Source of the DNA: Villigracilis sp024434165
GTDB lineage: Bacteria > Chloroflexota > Anaerolineae > Anaerolineales > Villigracilaceae
DNA length: 64,000 bases
Direction of reading: 5' to 3'
Assembly (NCBI GenBank): GCA_030263665.1
Contig: SZPK01000027.1
Span: 13,175-77,174, forward strand
Below, in pieces: positions 40,678 to 48,860 of the stretch. The notes beneath the pieces were generated by a model. It was not told the origin of the DNA and ran no database searches. It was given only the letters and a program-made list of their open reading frames with translations. Position 1 is the stretch's first letter. Each line of letters opens with the position of its first letter. The position numbers were made by a program, and so were the translations under genes.

Positions 40678-41631
40678 TTAAGAGTAATACCAACTGAAGA
40701 TCTTGTTATACACCGCCAACAGCAACTTCTTGATTGGACTCAACTCCAACACGCGCCGCACCAAACCTTCTTTCTTCTTACTTCTTTCTTTTTCCTTCCC
40801 CAACTCCCCTCGCAGATACCCCAGCGTATTGGACATGTTCATCGCCAGCGGGTCGGAGACCATCAGGCGCAGCAAGCCCGCGTCGTTCATGCGCTTGTCC
40901 AACTGGCGGACCTGTCCCATCGGCTTGTCCATGTCAAAGGGCAGGAATTGTTGAAGCGTGGATTTATACGCGGTGAACTGCCAGTGACTTGCGCCCGCCA
41001 TCGCGGTCGCGCCTTTATAACTCAGTCTCCAGTCTCTAGTCTCTGCGTATACTTTTTTATTCTCTTCTTCGGTCTGACCCAGCGAAAGATTGAATTCCAA
41101 AAAAGTCTCCCATGGAATGAACTGACCTTCTTCGAGAGTCGCGTTTTTCCGCGCCCAATCGAGCGTGGATGAGTACAACTCAGGCGACGTGCGGAAGGGA
41201 CGCGCGGTAACCATGCCGACGTTCGGGAAGGTTTCGAGAATTTCCACGGAACGGGAAAGCCACTTCGGGGAAAATAAAACATCGCTGTCTGTATAAGCAA
41301 TGATTTCTCCTGGCGCGCCGCCGAAGATTACATTCCATGCGCCGCCCTTGCCCATATTCTTCTCGGCGAGAATCAAATATTGAATGCGCCCCTCTTCTTT
41401 TTCTTGCACGAGGAAATCGCGCACTTCGGCGCACGAGCCGTTGTCGAAGACCATCAGGTCGAACGGCAGACCTGCATCGTTCCTCATGGAATCCATGCAG
41501 ACTTTCAGCACATCAAGGGTCTCGGCGTAGAATCCGCTCAGGAAGGGGATGTAGTTGAGCAGCGCAACCGTGATCCGCTCGGGCTTGGCAACGTCTTTGA
41601 CGAACTTGGCGGGGTTTTGACCTTTTCGCAT
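40678..41631 (-). CDS. Family 2-like glycosyltransferase
   Basis: 317 aa. GT-A fold: VALLNYIPFLSGF, LMVFDNGSCAEVRDFL, AEKNMGKGGAWN and IIAYTDSDVLFSPKWL with the DxD metal-binding motif (about 120). Cytoplasmic face, transfers a sugar during surface-glycan assembly. The residues TRDWRLS (about 198-204) are encoded by an AGAGACT heptamer run (41021-41045), in frame. No clear RBS; the start may be slightly different. Confidence 0.82.
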   Translation of the reverse strand: MRKGQNPAKFVKDVAKPERITVALLNYIPFLSGFYAETLDVLKVCMDSMRNDAGLPFDLMVFDNGSCAEVRDFLVQEKEEGRIQYLILAEKNMGKGGAWNVIFGGAPGEIIAYTDSDVLFSPKWLSRSVEILETFPNVGMVTARPFRTSPELYSSTLDWARKNATLEEGQFIPWETFLEFNLSLGQTEEENKKVYAETRDWRLSYKGATAMAGASHWQFTAYKSTLQQFLPFDMDKPMGQVRQLDKRMNDAGLLRLMVSDPLAMNMSNTLGYLRGELGKEKERSKKKEGLVRRVLELSPIKKLLLAVYNKIFSWYYS

Positions 41632-41635
41632 TTTC

Positions 41636-41697
41636 GATACTCGTTATTCGGGGTTCGATACTCGATGATCAAATATCGAATTATCGAATTATCTTCT
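41636..41697. repeat. ATCGAATT/TTCGATACTCG short tandem repeats
   Basis: Runs of TTCGATACTCG and ATCGAATT (8-bp period) between two glycosyltransferase genes; overlaps the last codons of the upstream gene on the minus strand. Confidence 0.6.
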
Positions 41698-42586
41698 TCA
41701 ATCGCTTCTTCCATCGCTTCGGTCTGACAATATTCTCGACTGCGCTCTCAGGCAGGAAGAAAAATATCATTCGCAGGAACAACTCCAATTTCCGCGTGAG
41801 GCGCGCAGAGGTCATCTTTGGGCGGGAAAGTTTACCATCAACCAGTTGGTGTGTCGCATCCAAAATCGTGTAGCGGATGTTTGCCTGCCCGCCCGCGAGG
41901 CGGATGTTTTCGTTCGTTTCGGGATGTTCGTAATGCGGCTTGCCATCGGGCAAATGGGAGTAGTCGTGGTTCTGATGCACGATCATCAGCGACGGCGTGC
42001 AATCAACCACCGCCCAGTTTTCTTTTCGGGCTTTATAGATCATCCAATTATCCCAGCCCGCGCGACCGATGGTGAAGTTGGGAATTTCAGCATAGCAGGA
42101 TTTGGGAAAGAGGAAAAAATCGCTTCCCGCCGGACGGTGAAGTTGGTTCTGTTTCCTGACATCTTCCCTCAGCTGCGACTCCCACCCTTCGGTGAAATTG
42201 AGCGGCGACGTGATGTCATAGTCCCAGCGTTGACTCAACATCACGAACTTGTCACGCTGCAAACGTGACCTGCGCGCGGCTTCGACGAAATCGGGCATGA
42301 GGATCATGTCCGCGTTGACGATGCAGAGGAGATCACTGCTTGAGTTTTCGCGCGCCAGTCGAAACATGGATGAGATCAGCGGCACACCGTTCGCGTTGCG
42401 CTCGACGTGCGGGGTGTGCTTCACGCCCAGTTCGCGCGCCGCCTCGGCGAGGCCTGTTTCCTCACCAAGCAAAATGACCTCCACATCGGGGAGCAGCGTC
42501 CATGACTTGATGGCGTTGCGTTGAATCAGCGCGATGTGGGGATCGGTGAAGGGTTTGGGGGCGGAGAAGAGGGTGATTAGCGGCAT
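41681..42586 (-). CDS. Putative GT-A glycosyltransferase
   Basis: 301 aa. MPLITLFSAPKPFTDPHIAL at the start, LLCIVNADMILMPDFVEAA as a likely nucleotide-sugar/metal site, and GRAGWDNWMIYKA. No exact family is recalled, but the layout fits GT-A enzymes of glycan clusters. A frame extension to 42691 would translate a TCATTGCGAG repeat (starting MSLRGRSPKQ), so ATG 42586 is preferred. Confidence 0.68.
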   Translation of the reverse strand: MPLITLFSAPKPFTDPHIALIQRNAIKSWTLLPDVEVILLGEETGLAEAARELGVKHTPHVERNANGVPLISSMFRLARENSSSDLLCIVNADMILMPDFVEAARRSRLQRDKFVMLSQRWDYDITSPLNFTEGWESQLREDVRKQNQLHRPAGSDFFLFPKSCYAEIPNFTIGRAGWDNWMIYKARKENWAVVDCTPSLMIVHQNHDYSHLPDGKPHYEHPETNENIRLAGGQANIRYTILDATHQLVDGKLSRPKMTSARLTRKLELFLRMIFFFLPESAVENIVRPKRWKKRLKKIIR

Positions 42587-42604
42587 GATTTCAATAACAA
42601 TCAT

Positions 42605-42690
42605 GTCATTGCGAGCGAACGAAGTGAGCGCGGCAATCCCAGGTTTGATGGTTAATGGGGATTGCTTCGGGCTTCGCCCTCGCAATGACA
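42605..42690. repeat. TCATTGCGAG palindromic repeat, copy 3
   Basis: GTCATTGCGAGCGAACGAAGTGAGCG...GGATTGCTTCGGGCTTCGCCCTCGCAATGAC (given in part). Confidence 0.8.
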
Positions 42691-43569
42691 CTATTTTATG
42701 GCACGATCATCAATATCTTTCAATGTCTTGTGCTGAACGCCCGCATTGATTTTCATCAATTCAGGGTTGGCGTGAACCAAATCCAAAACGTCTTTCCACG
42801 AAAAATCATCGCGTCCATCGAAGCGGAGGTAGACTTCGCGCATGAATTCCAAATCTTCGGGTGTGTCCACCGTCCAGCGGTAGTCGCCGAAGTCGGTGGT
42901 GTGATGAAGCAGGGCAACGCGGTATCCGCGCGGGGAGATGCCATATTCCAGCCTGCGGTTGGCTTTGTTTAGTTCCACGCCTTCGTAAAGATATGGCATG
43001 GCGTGTTCGCGGTGCTGGGGTGCTTTTGCCTTCTTCCACGCCTGTTTCAAGGCTTCGAAGGTGCAGACTTCCACATCCAAGCCGATGGGATACGTCCGAT
43101 GCCAGGGCGGCGGCAGGCGGTTGCACACGAAGTCCGCGGAGAAGGCAAGTTCATCGGGCAGCAAGGGGCGTTTCAATTCCTCCAGCGGGTCGGGCATGCC
43201 CTCGAAGCGCCCCCAAATGGCGTTGACGGCGTCGTCAATCAGATCGGGGTCAATCACAGGACAATCCGCCGTGATGCGGACGACCACATCCGCTTTGGCT
43301 TGCAGGGCGGTTTGATAATAACGGTCCAGGACATCATACAGATTGCCTCGGGTGTAGGGAATGCCCGACAGGTCGCAGTATTCCGCTACGGGGTCGTCTG
43401 AGGCGTCTGTCGTCGTGGCGAAAATCACGTCATCGAGAGTCTTCGCCCGCGAGGTGCGAATGTAGACGCGCTGTAACATCGGCTGTCCTGCGATGTCTGC
43501 GAGAATCTTCCCCGGCAAGCGGGAGGAAGTCATGCGTCCCTGGATGATGGCGACAACTTTTGGTTTCAT
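42691..43569 (-). CDS. Cytidylyltransferase-like nucleotide-sugar enzyme (SpsF type)
   Basis: 292 aa. Nucleotidyltransferase fold of CMP-sugar synthetases: VAIIQGRMTSSRLPGKIL (nucleotide loop), TRGNLYDVLDRYYQTA, RITADCPVIDPDLID. SpsF-type enzymes stand beside NeuB/SpsE-type condensing enzymes and are thought to activate the resulting acid sugar. The NeuB-like gene at 47422 fits this pairing. Confidence 0.82.
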   Translation of the reverse strand: MKPKVVAIIQGRMTSSRLPGKILADIAGQPMLQRVYIRTSRAKTLDDVIFATTTDASDDPVAEYCDLSGIPYTRGNLYDVLDRYYQTALQAKADVVVRITADCPVIDPDLIDDAVNAIWGRFEGMPDPLEELKRPLLPDELAFSADFVCNRLPPPWHRTYPIGLDVEVCTFEALKQAWKKAKAPQHREHAMPYLYEGVELNKANRRLEYGISPRGYRVALLHHTTDFGDYRWTVDTPEDLEFMREVYLRFDGRDDFSWKDVLDLVHANPELMKINAGVQHKTLKDIDDRAIK

Positions 43570-43577
43570 AACTGGCT

Positions 43578-43603
43578 GTAAGTCGAAATTAATTTCGACT
43601 TAC
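43578..43603. repeat. AATTAATT-core palindrome supplying a stop codon
   Basis: Perfect 26-bp palindrome GTAAGTCGAAATT / AATTTCGACTTAC. The TAA stop of the aminopeptidase-like gene (43600-43602) is part of it. Confidence 0.75.
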
Positions 43604-44925
43604 GAAGTTTGCGCCTCCGATGGGATGGGAAGCGGAGTCACAAATCCTTTCGCTCTAAATTTCTCGACATACTCGCGCACGATCCAGTAATCGAGACCGA
43701 CCTGCTCGGCGATGTCGAAGATGGTGTGTTGACCTTCGAAGCGCATCATGATCTTTTCGATGGCGCGGTTGAGCGCCCAGTTCTCGCGCCAGTCCACCCA
43801 GAGACCGTGACCGCTGAGAAATACGGGTCCGCGGAAGGTGCGCCTGGGGATGTAATTGCTGGCGTAAACGCGGATGATCTCTTCAGCAGTTTGCGCCGCG
43901 CCAACGAGCATGTCTTCGTGCATGATGTCGAGATTATCGTCGGTGGTGTGATATTCGTCGTAGGGCCAGCGGTTGAGCGAAATGCACGGCACGTTGACGC
44001 CAGGTCCGTTGATGACGCGCTCGTCGTTGGCGGGGGCGGCGGCGAAATCGCGTTCCTCGTGTTCGATATTTTGTAATTGGTAATGGGTAATTCGGTCAAG
44101 GAGGTGGTTATGCTGGCGGGTATGATGCCATGCGATTTTGTTTTTGTTCCCTGTCATCTCCATGAAGATTCCGCCGCGCAGATTCGGGATGAGCGACTCG
44201 TTATGCGCGAGCCAGGCAATCGTGCCGATGGTTTCAGGTCCAAACCAGAAGCGGATGCTCATCGAGCCAGCAGGCAGCGGATTCTCCGCCAGCCGCCGCG
44301 CCAATTCAATGGCGCTGACCACACCTGCGCCGTCGTCGTTTGCCTGCATGGGGTGACAGGTATGCGCCTGCACGAGAAACTCGCCCGCTTCGGGGTTCGC
44401 TCCGCCTTCGGGATGGATAACCGCCGTGGCGGCTTTGAATCCCTGCTTGGGGTCGGTGACAAACTCGGATTTGATGACCGCGTGATATTTCTTGTCATGC
44501 GGGAGTTTGTCGAAGGTGTTCTTCGGCATGCAAAAGCCCCAGTCCCGTTCGTAGTATTTGAAGACCCACGGCACGGTATGCGGACGTTTCTCGTTGAAAT
44601 ACAAGTGCGGCTGTAGTTCGTCAAAACTCAAGACTTTATCAACAGGCAACGAATACGAAACGATGTGAAGCGGGTTCTCCTTGAAATCCACAATGCGTTC
44701 GCCATCTTCCGTTTCGAGATACGCTTCGTGAACGACATACCTTTCAGGCACTTTCCACGTCCAGACGGGGGTCAGCGGCGCGTAGGTCTCGATGGTGTAG
44801 TTGGATGAATCAGGCATGTACGAGCCGACGATCTCCAATGTCCTGTCATGATCGTCGGAGGCAAGGGTGCGGTGCAGGGGGAAGAATTCCGCGAGGATGG
44901 ATTTGAGGGAAGGGTAGGGTTTCAT
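43600..44925 (-). CDS. DUF4910 aminopeptidase-like zinc enzyme of glycan clusters
   Basis: 441 aa. M28-like fold: VQAHTCHPMQANDDGAG (His and Asp ligands), GPETIGTIAWL (Glu), and a final YDEYHTTDDN (His). Ends with a winged-helix-like tail (HTIFDIAEQVGLDYWIVREYVEKF). Such proteins occur in surface-polysaccharide loci and may act on an amide or acyl group of a sugar (inference). RITHYQLQ near residue 280 is encoded by an ATTGGTA heptamer run (44072-44095). Confidence 0.78.
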   Translation of the reverse strand: MKPYPSLKSILAEFFPLHRTLASDDHDRTLEIVGSYMPDSSNYTIETYAPLTPVWTWKVPERYVVHEAYLETEDGERIVDFKENPLHIVSYSLPVDKVLSFDELQPHLYFNEKRPHTVPWVFKYYERDWGFCMPKNTFDKLPHDKKYHAVIKSEFVTDPKQGFKAATAVIHPEGGANPEAGEFLVQAHTCHPMQANDDGAGVVSAIELARRLAENPLPAGSMSIRFWFGPETIGTIAWLAHNESLIPNLRGGIFMEMTGNKNKIAWHHTRQHNHLLDRITHYQLQNIEHEERDFAAAPANDERVINGPGVNVPCISLNRWPYDEYHTTDDNLDIMHEDMLVGAAQTAEEIIRVYASNYIPRRTFRGPVFLSGHGLWVDWRENWALNRAIEKIMMRFEGQHTIFDIAEQVGLDYWIVREYVEKFRAKGFVTPLPIPSEAQTS

Positions 44926-44933
44926 AATTTCAT

Positions 44934-44986
44934 ACCCTCACCCCTACACCCCTCTCCCAAATGGGAGAGGGGACGGGGGAGAGGGT
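44934..44986. repeat. CTCTCCC-family palindrome
   Basis: CCCTCACCCCTACACCCCTCTCCC AAAT GGGAGAGGGG (given in part); spans the whole gap between two cluster genes and touches the stop codon of the upstream one. Confidence 0.75.
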
Positions 44987-45747
44987 TAATACTTCGGCTC
45001 TTCGATGTAATGCAGTTTCTCAGGATGCTCTCTCACGATCACGGACATATTGTCGTAGAAATCGTTCGCGGTTGCAAAATGCACCTTCGCCGCGCCGACC
45101 TGGATTTCCTTGATCACGCCTGCCGCGAGCAGTTCATTCATGCCAGGGTTGATGTACGTCTTGACCGTATCATCCTTGCGCACGAACATCGAATACACTT
45201 TGACCTGCGGCTTGCGGTCATAGCCCACGTAAATTCCAGAGAATTCCTTTATGCGGCGGTAATCGCAGCCGACGTTGTACTCGATGTAATGATGCATCGA
45301 AAACGTGCTGTTGAAATCCAAGCCGATGCTCACAATCGTCCCGTTGATTCTGTGGAATAACGCAAACGCCGAATTCGGTCCGTATGCCTCCACGTCATCG
45401 GTTTTGAGGAACTCCTCCGCGCGTTTGCCCAAAACGGAGAAACTGTAAATCGGATGCGGAGTCCGCTTTGCGTTCGGTCGGAGGCGAGCCTGTTCGGTGA
45501 TCGCGCCCATCCGCGAAGGCGTCTCCAGTACGTCCCAATAATGGTTTTCCGTCCACGACTGGAAGTTGAAGGCGGGGAACATCACCGTGCCATCCTTTCC
45601 CGCCAGTTCGATGAACGCATCAATCACCGTGTCCGCGCCGCCTTCCACGCCGCCCAGCGACTTGTATGACGTGTGCACCATGATCGTGTCGCCGTTCTTG
45701 ATTCCGATTTGACCAAAGCCTTCAATGAGTTGTTGTTTGGTGAGCAT
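44986..45747 (-). CDS. AAC(3)-family N-acetyltransferase
   Basis: 253 aa. VHTSYKSLGG, MFPAFNFQSW, HPIYSFSVLGKRAEEFL and FSMHHYIEYNVG are family features of the antibiotic N3'-acetyltransferase fold. Position between sugar enzymes points to acetylation of an amino sugar of the surface glycan rather than antibiotic resistance (inference). RBS AAAGGAAATC. Confidence 0.82.
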   Translation of the reverse strand: MLTKQQLIEGFGQIGIKNGDTIMVHTSYKSLGGVEGGADTVIDAFIELAGKDGTVMFPAFNFQSWTENHYWDVLETPSRMGAITEQARLRPNAKRTPHPIYSFSVLGKRAEEFLKTDDVEAYGPNSAFALFHRINGTIVSIGLDFNSTFSMHHYIEYNVGCDYRRIKEFSGIYVGYDRKPQVKVYSMFVRKDDTVKTYINPGMNELLAAGVIKEIQVGAAKVHFATANDFYDNMSVIVREHPEKLHYIEEPKY

Positions 45748-45760
45748 GATTTCCTTTCAT

Positions 45761-45814
45761 GGGATTGCTTACCACTTTGTGGCACAAGTCGGGCTATCGC
45801 CCTCGCAATGACAT
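45761..45814. repeat. TCATTGCGAG repeat, half copy
   Basis: GGGATTGCTTACCACTTTGTGG...CCCTCGCAATGACAT: only the right half of the family, and it runs into the 3' end of the next gene. Confidence 0.6.
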
Positions 45815-46894
45815 TTGATTATAGACTTCCATCAACGCAGCGGCATTCTTCTTCCAATCCGCGCGCCTCTCGGCGGACCTGCGGGCTGCTCTGCCGACCT
45901 CAGGCAGATTCTCCCGTTGATTCATCGCCGCGAGAATCTTCTCCGCCAGGTGATCTGCGTCCCCATCGCGGAACAGCCAGCCGTTGACTCCCTCTTCGAC
46001 CCACTCTTGATTGGCGGGAATATCCGAGACCAGACACGGCAACCCGCACGCCAGCGCCTCCATCAGCGATACGGACGAGCCGTCCACATGCGAGGGCGAA
46101 ATGTACAAATCCGCCATATCATACCAGCGCGGCAGGTCGGTTTGGGAGATCTGCCCGCCGAAGGTGACTCGCTCCAGCACGCCGCCGCTTTGCAGAATCC
46201 TGCGGATGTTCGCGCCCTGCGAGCCGCCGCTGAGCAGGATCAAATCCACATTATCTTTTTGCTGCGCCACTTTGACGAACGCCCGCGCCAGCACATCCAC
46301 GCCGTAGCGGGTTTCCCAGGAGCGGTTGCAGAAGAGCGTGAAGTGCTCCGTATTCGGCGACCCGTGATCCGTGTTGGGTTTGAAGTGGTCGAGGTCAACG
46401 CCCCAGGGGATAACGACCATCTTTTCGGGGTTCATGCCGTAGGTAATTGCCTTGTCGCGCGTAACGTTGGCATCGCTGGTAAAAAAATCTGTCCTGCGCA
46501 AAACATAACGTGTCACCCACTCCCACCATTTGTTTTTGTGGACGTCGTCCATCAAGTCGAAGCCCCACGACATGGTGAGGAGCGGTCTCGCGCCAGCGAG
46601 GATGGCGATAAAGGCGCAGGTCTGGATCGGACCCGCATGGACAAGATCAGGCTTGATCTCACGGGTCAAACGTCGAAAGTCCAAGGTCAGAGCGGGCAGG
46701 TCCCGCCATTGGAATGGTTTTTTGCCGCCCTTCCAAATCACCTGCGTCACACCTTCGGGGACGGGGCGGTCTTCCACTTGTCGGCGATTCCCTTCGAGTT
46801 GAACAAAGAACGCCTCATGCCCGCCATCCACAATGGCTTTGAGGAAGCGATGATCGTGAGTGGAATAGCCGGGGGAGAAATAGAGTATTCTCAA
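45794..46894 (-). CDS. Family 4-like glycosyltransferase
   Basis: 366 aa. GT-B: RILYFSPGYSTHDHRFLKAI at the start, DLVHAGPIQTCAF, PWGVDLDHFKPN, SPSHVDGSSVSLMEALACGLPCLVSD (E-x7-E-like acceptor/donor motif; span about 270-300). Start codon TTG (46894, or in frame at 46909), set in a GTTTCAA-type tandem repeat, with no good RBS, so the start is uncertain. NTDHGSPNTEH (about 181-191) derives from a short repeat (46347-46378). The C-terminal MSLRGR comes from the TCATTGCGAG repeat. Confidence 0.82.
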   Translation of the reverse strand: MRILYFSPGYSTHDHRFLKAIVDGGHEAFFVQLEGNRRQVEDRPVPEGVTQVIWKGGKKPFQWRDLPALTLDFRRLTREIKPDLVHAGPIQTCAFIAILAGARPLLTMSWGFDLMDDVHKNKWWEWVTRYVLRRTDFFTSDANVTRDKAITYGMNPEKMVVIPWGVDLDHFKPNTDHGSPNTEHFTLFCNRSWETRYGVDVLARAFVKVAQQKDNVDLILLSGGSQGANIRRILQSGGVLERVTFGGQISQTDLPRWYDMADLYISPSHVDGSSVSLMEALACGLPCLVSDIPANQEWVEEGVNGWLFRDGDADHLAEKILAAMNQRENLPEVGRAARRSAERRADWKKNAAALMEVYNQMSLRGR

Positions 46895-46936
46895 AGTTCC
46901 AGGTTCCAAGTTTCAGGTTTCAAGTTTTGGAAGTTG
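46893..46936. repeat. Heptamer repeat (GTTTCAA type) at the GT4 start
   Basis: Units GTTCCAG, GTTCCAA, GTTTCAG, GTTTCAA, GTTTTGG. Contains the candidate start codons of the GT4 gene and the last codons of the four-helix-bundle gene. Confidence 0.7.
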
Positions 46937-47324
46937 GCGAAGGCTTGGCAGGACGATGGGGATTTTTCAATACGGATTTCTTCAACCCTCCAATGAGCGC
47001 CCTGGTTTTTTGCGCCTGTTCGTAACAGGTTTTGAAAACGTCTTCGGTGATATGGTTGACATCCAGCGCCGCATAACAAAGCGACTGAACTTCGACAGCC
47101 GAACGGCGGGCCATGCCGAGGAAGCGGGCGAACTCAACGGAGGATTCATTGTCAAATCCCTCCGCAATGTTGGTCATCGCCGAAAGCGCCGCCTCCCGAA
47201 ATTGATCGCGCATCCCGAAATCCTGCGCGAACGGGCCTTTCGCCGAAACTTGATATGCCATTCGCATCAATTTCCGCGCCTCCTGCCAGGCGACCAAATC
47301 CTCGAACCTTGTCACTGCTGTCAT
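46920..47324 (-). CDS. Four-helix bundle protein (23S rRNA intervening-sequence/S23 family)
   Basis: 134 aa. FEDLVAWQEARKLMRMAYQ, FREAALSAMTNIAEGF and EFARFLGMARRSAVEVQS are characteristic. The family spreads widely, sometimes inside rRNA insertions, sometimes as solitary genes as here. Function unknown. RBS AGGAGG. It splits the glycan cluster. Confidence 0.85.
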   Translation of the reverse strand: MTAVTRFEDLVAWQEARKLMRMAYQVSAKGPFAQDFGMRDQFREAALSAMTNIAEGFDNESSVEFARFLGMARRSAVEVQSLCYAALDVNHITEDVFKTCYEQAQKTRALIGGLKKSVLKNPHRPAKPSPTSKT

Positions 47325-47384
47325 TTCTTCCTCCTGTTTTGGTCTTATGGTTGAAATTTAATTAATCGCTCCCGTTCAGGTAAA

Positions 47385-47422
47385 ACGTGGAACTTGAAAC
47401 GTGGAACGTGAAACTTGGAACT
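47385..47422. repeat. Heptamer tandem repeat (GTGGAAC/TTGAAAC)
   Basis: Units GTGGAAC, TTGAAAC, GTGGAAC, GTGAAAC, TTGGAAC. Confidence 0.75.
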
Positions 47423-48489
47423 CACACACCCAACTCCACCCACCTCAATTCCTTGCCCTTGGGCATATCCACCAGCGCCTTCGTGCCAATGACATTTTCG
47501 ATCTCATGCGGCTTGACGGCTCCAGGCGTGGCGGGACGCAGAACGTCAATCATGTCGCGGGTGAAGGTTTCGCCAGCCTTGATGTCGCGCGCGGCGCGCA
47601 GACAGCGGCGTTGGACAACCTTCGTCTCCTGTTCGTTGGCGGCGATGAATTTATCCGAACTGCCGAGCGAGCGTTCGAGCAGGCGGGTTTCCTCGACCAT
47701 CTTCGCCCAGTTTTCGGGGTTCATCGCAAATTTGTGGTCGGGACCTTCGCGGTCGTTGCTGTCGGTGAAGTGCCGCTCGATCATGCGCGCGCCGAGCGTC
47801 ACTGCGCCGAGGACGGGGGCAACCGAATGGGTGTGGTCGGACAGACCCAAAATCACGCCGGGGAACATCACAGAAAAAGTTTTGAGGACGTTCAAATGCA
47901 GATGGTCGTAGTTATCGGGGCTGGCAGTGTAGTTGGTGTTGCACTGCATCAGACACAACTGTTTGTTGACTTTGAGAATCGCATGGACGGCGCGCTGCAC
48001 ATCGGCAATATCCGCCGCACCGCAGGCGATGATCATCGGCTTGCCTTTGGACGCCATGTGTTCGAGCGCTTCGATCCAGTCAATTTCGCCGGAGCCAGCC
48101 TTGAAAGCGGGGATGTACGGGTCCACATGCTCGATGGAGTCGTAATCGTAGGGCGAGGTGAAGAAGTCAATGCCAACCTTGTCGCACTCTTCTTTCAGGA
48201 TGGGAGTCCAATCCTGCGGGAGGGATGCGGCGGCGTAGACCTCGGTGACGGAACGCTTCCAACTCGCCTGGTGACTGACCTTGGAATTCATGTGGGTGAA
48301 TCCATACTCCGAGACGATCCTGGGCGCCTGGAAATGCTGGAATTTGGCGGCATCTGCGCCCGCCTCTTTGGCGAGACGGATGAGCAGTTTGGCGCGCTCC
48401 AGATCGCCGTCGTGGTTGGCGGCGATGTCGGCGATGAAGTAGGTGGGGTGGTTCAAGCCGATCGTTCGGTTTCCAAATTGGATTTCCAT
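47422..48489 (-). CDS. NeuB-family sugar-acid synthase with SAF domain
   Basis: 355 aa. Condenses PEP with a hexosamine derivative (sialic, legionaminic, pseudaminic acid or SpsE-like). TIM barrel about 1-280: FIADIAANHDGDLERAKLLI, DFFTSPYD, KAGSGEIDW, LGLSDHTHSVAPVLGAV, ERHFTDSNDREGPDH (metal His). C-terminal SAF (antifreeze-like) domain about 290-355. Strong RBS GGAGGA. Which sugar is made is unresolved because no PseG/NeuC-type hydrolase/epimerase is seen. Confidence 0.88.
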   Translation of the reverse strand: MEIQFGNRTIGLNHPTYFIADIAANHDGDLERAKLLIRLAKEAGADAAKFQHFQAPRIVSEYGFTHMNSKVSHQASWKRSVTEVYAAASLPQDWTPILKEECDKVGIDFFTSPYDYDSIEHVDPYIPAFKAGSGEIDWIEALEHMASKGKPMIIACGAADIADVQRAVHAILKVNKQLCLMQCNTNYTASPDNYDHLHLNVLKTFSVMFPGVILGLSDHTHSVAPVLGAVTLGARMIERHFTDSNDREGPDHKFAMNPENWAKMVEETRLLERSLGSSDKFIAANEQETKVVQRRCLRAARDIKAGETFTRDMIDVLRPATPGAVKPHEIENVIGTKALVDMPKGKELRWVELGV

Positions 48490-48666
48490 TCTGTTCCTCC
48501 GATAGCAAATGCGTTATTGTCGAATTTTCGACCATATATTCAGAATTTTTTACCGCTAAGCGCGCCATGTTCTTCCCGGTGGGCTGTGGCGTGAGAAGCC
48601 TCAGCGAAGGTCAAGGCTGGGGCGGGCGGACAGGCGTCCCGTAGGACGGAAGCGGGGATTCCATCT

Positions 48667-48860
48667 TGTGGATAAACACCAGCCAGCCTGTGGATAAGTG
48701 CAGGGATTCTGTGGATAACTTTAGGTCAGGCGGAATTAATTCCGCCTTACGCCTGTTGATAACTGCGAATTTTCTGTGGATAACCCTGCCGGAACTGTGT
48801 GTAAAACTCGTCCAAACCGGTGGAAAAGTCCGGTAGATTCTCGCCCAAATCTGTGGATAA
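48667..48860 (-). promoter_or_regulatory. Array of DnaA-box-like sequences with about 21-bp spacing
   Basis: TTATCCACA occurs on the minus strand at 48667, 48689, 48710, 48775 and 48852, with near copies at 48754 (TTATCAACA) and 48796 (TTACACACA). Start-to-start steps are 22, 21, 44, 21, 21 and 56 bp: close to two DNA turns, all in one orientation. The right-hand boxes lie in the 3' end of the RmlD-like gene. AT-rich DNA lies just to the left (48520-48556). Confidence 0.55.
48728..48747. repeat. AATTAATT-core palindrome supplying a stop codon
   Basis: Perfect 20-bp palindrome AGGCGGAATTAATTCCGCCT; the TAA of the RmlD-like gene (48747-48749) overlaps its edge. Same layout as at 43578. Confidence 0.7.

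Noticed and set aside
44986..45747. AAC(3)-like gene as an aminoglycoside resistance gene
   Set aside because: It sits among sugar enzymes in a glycan cluster, and the family includes many sugar N-acetyltransferases.
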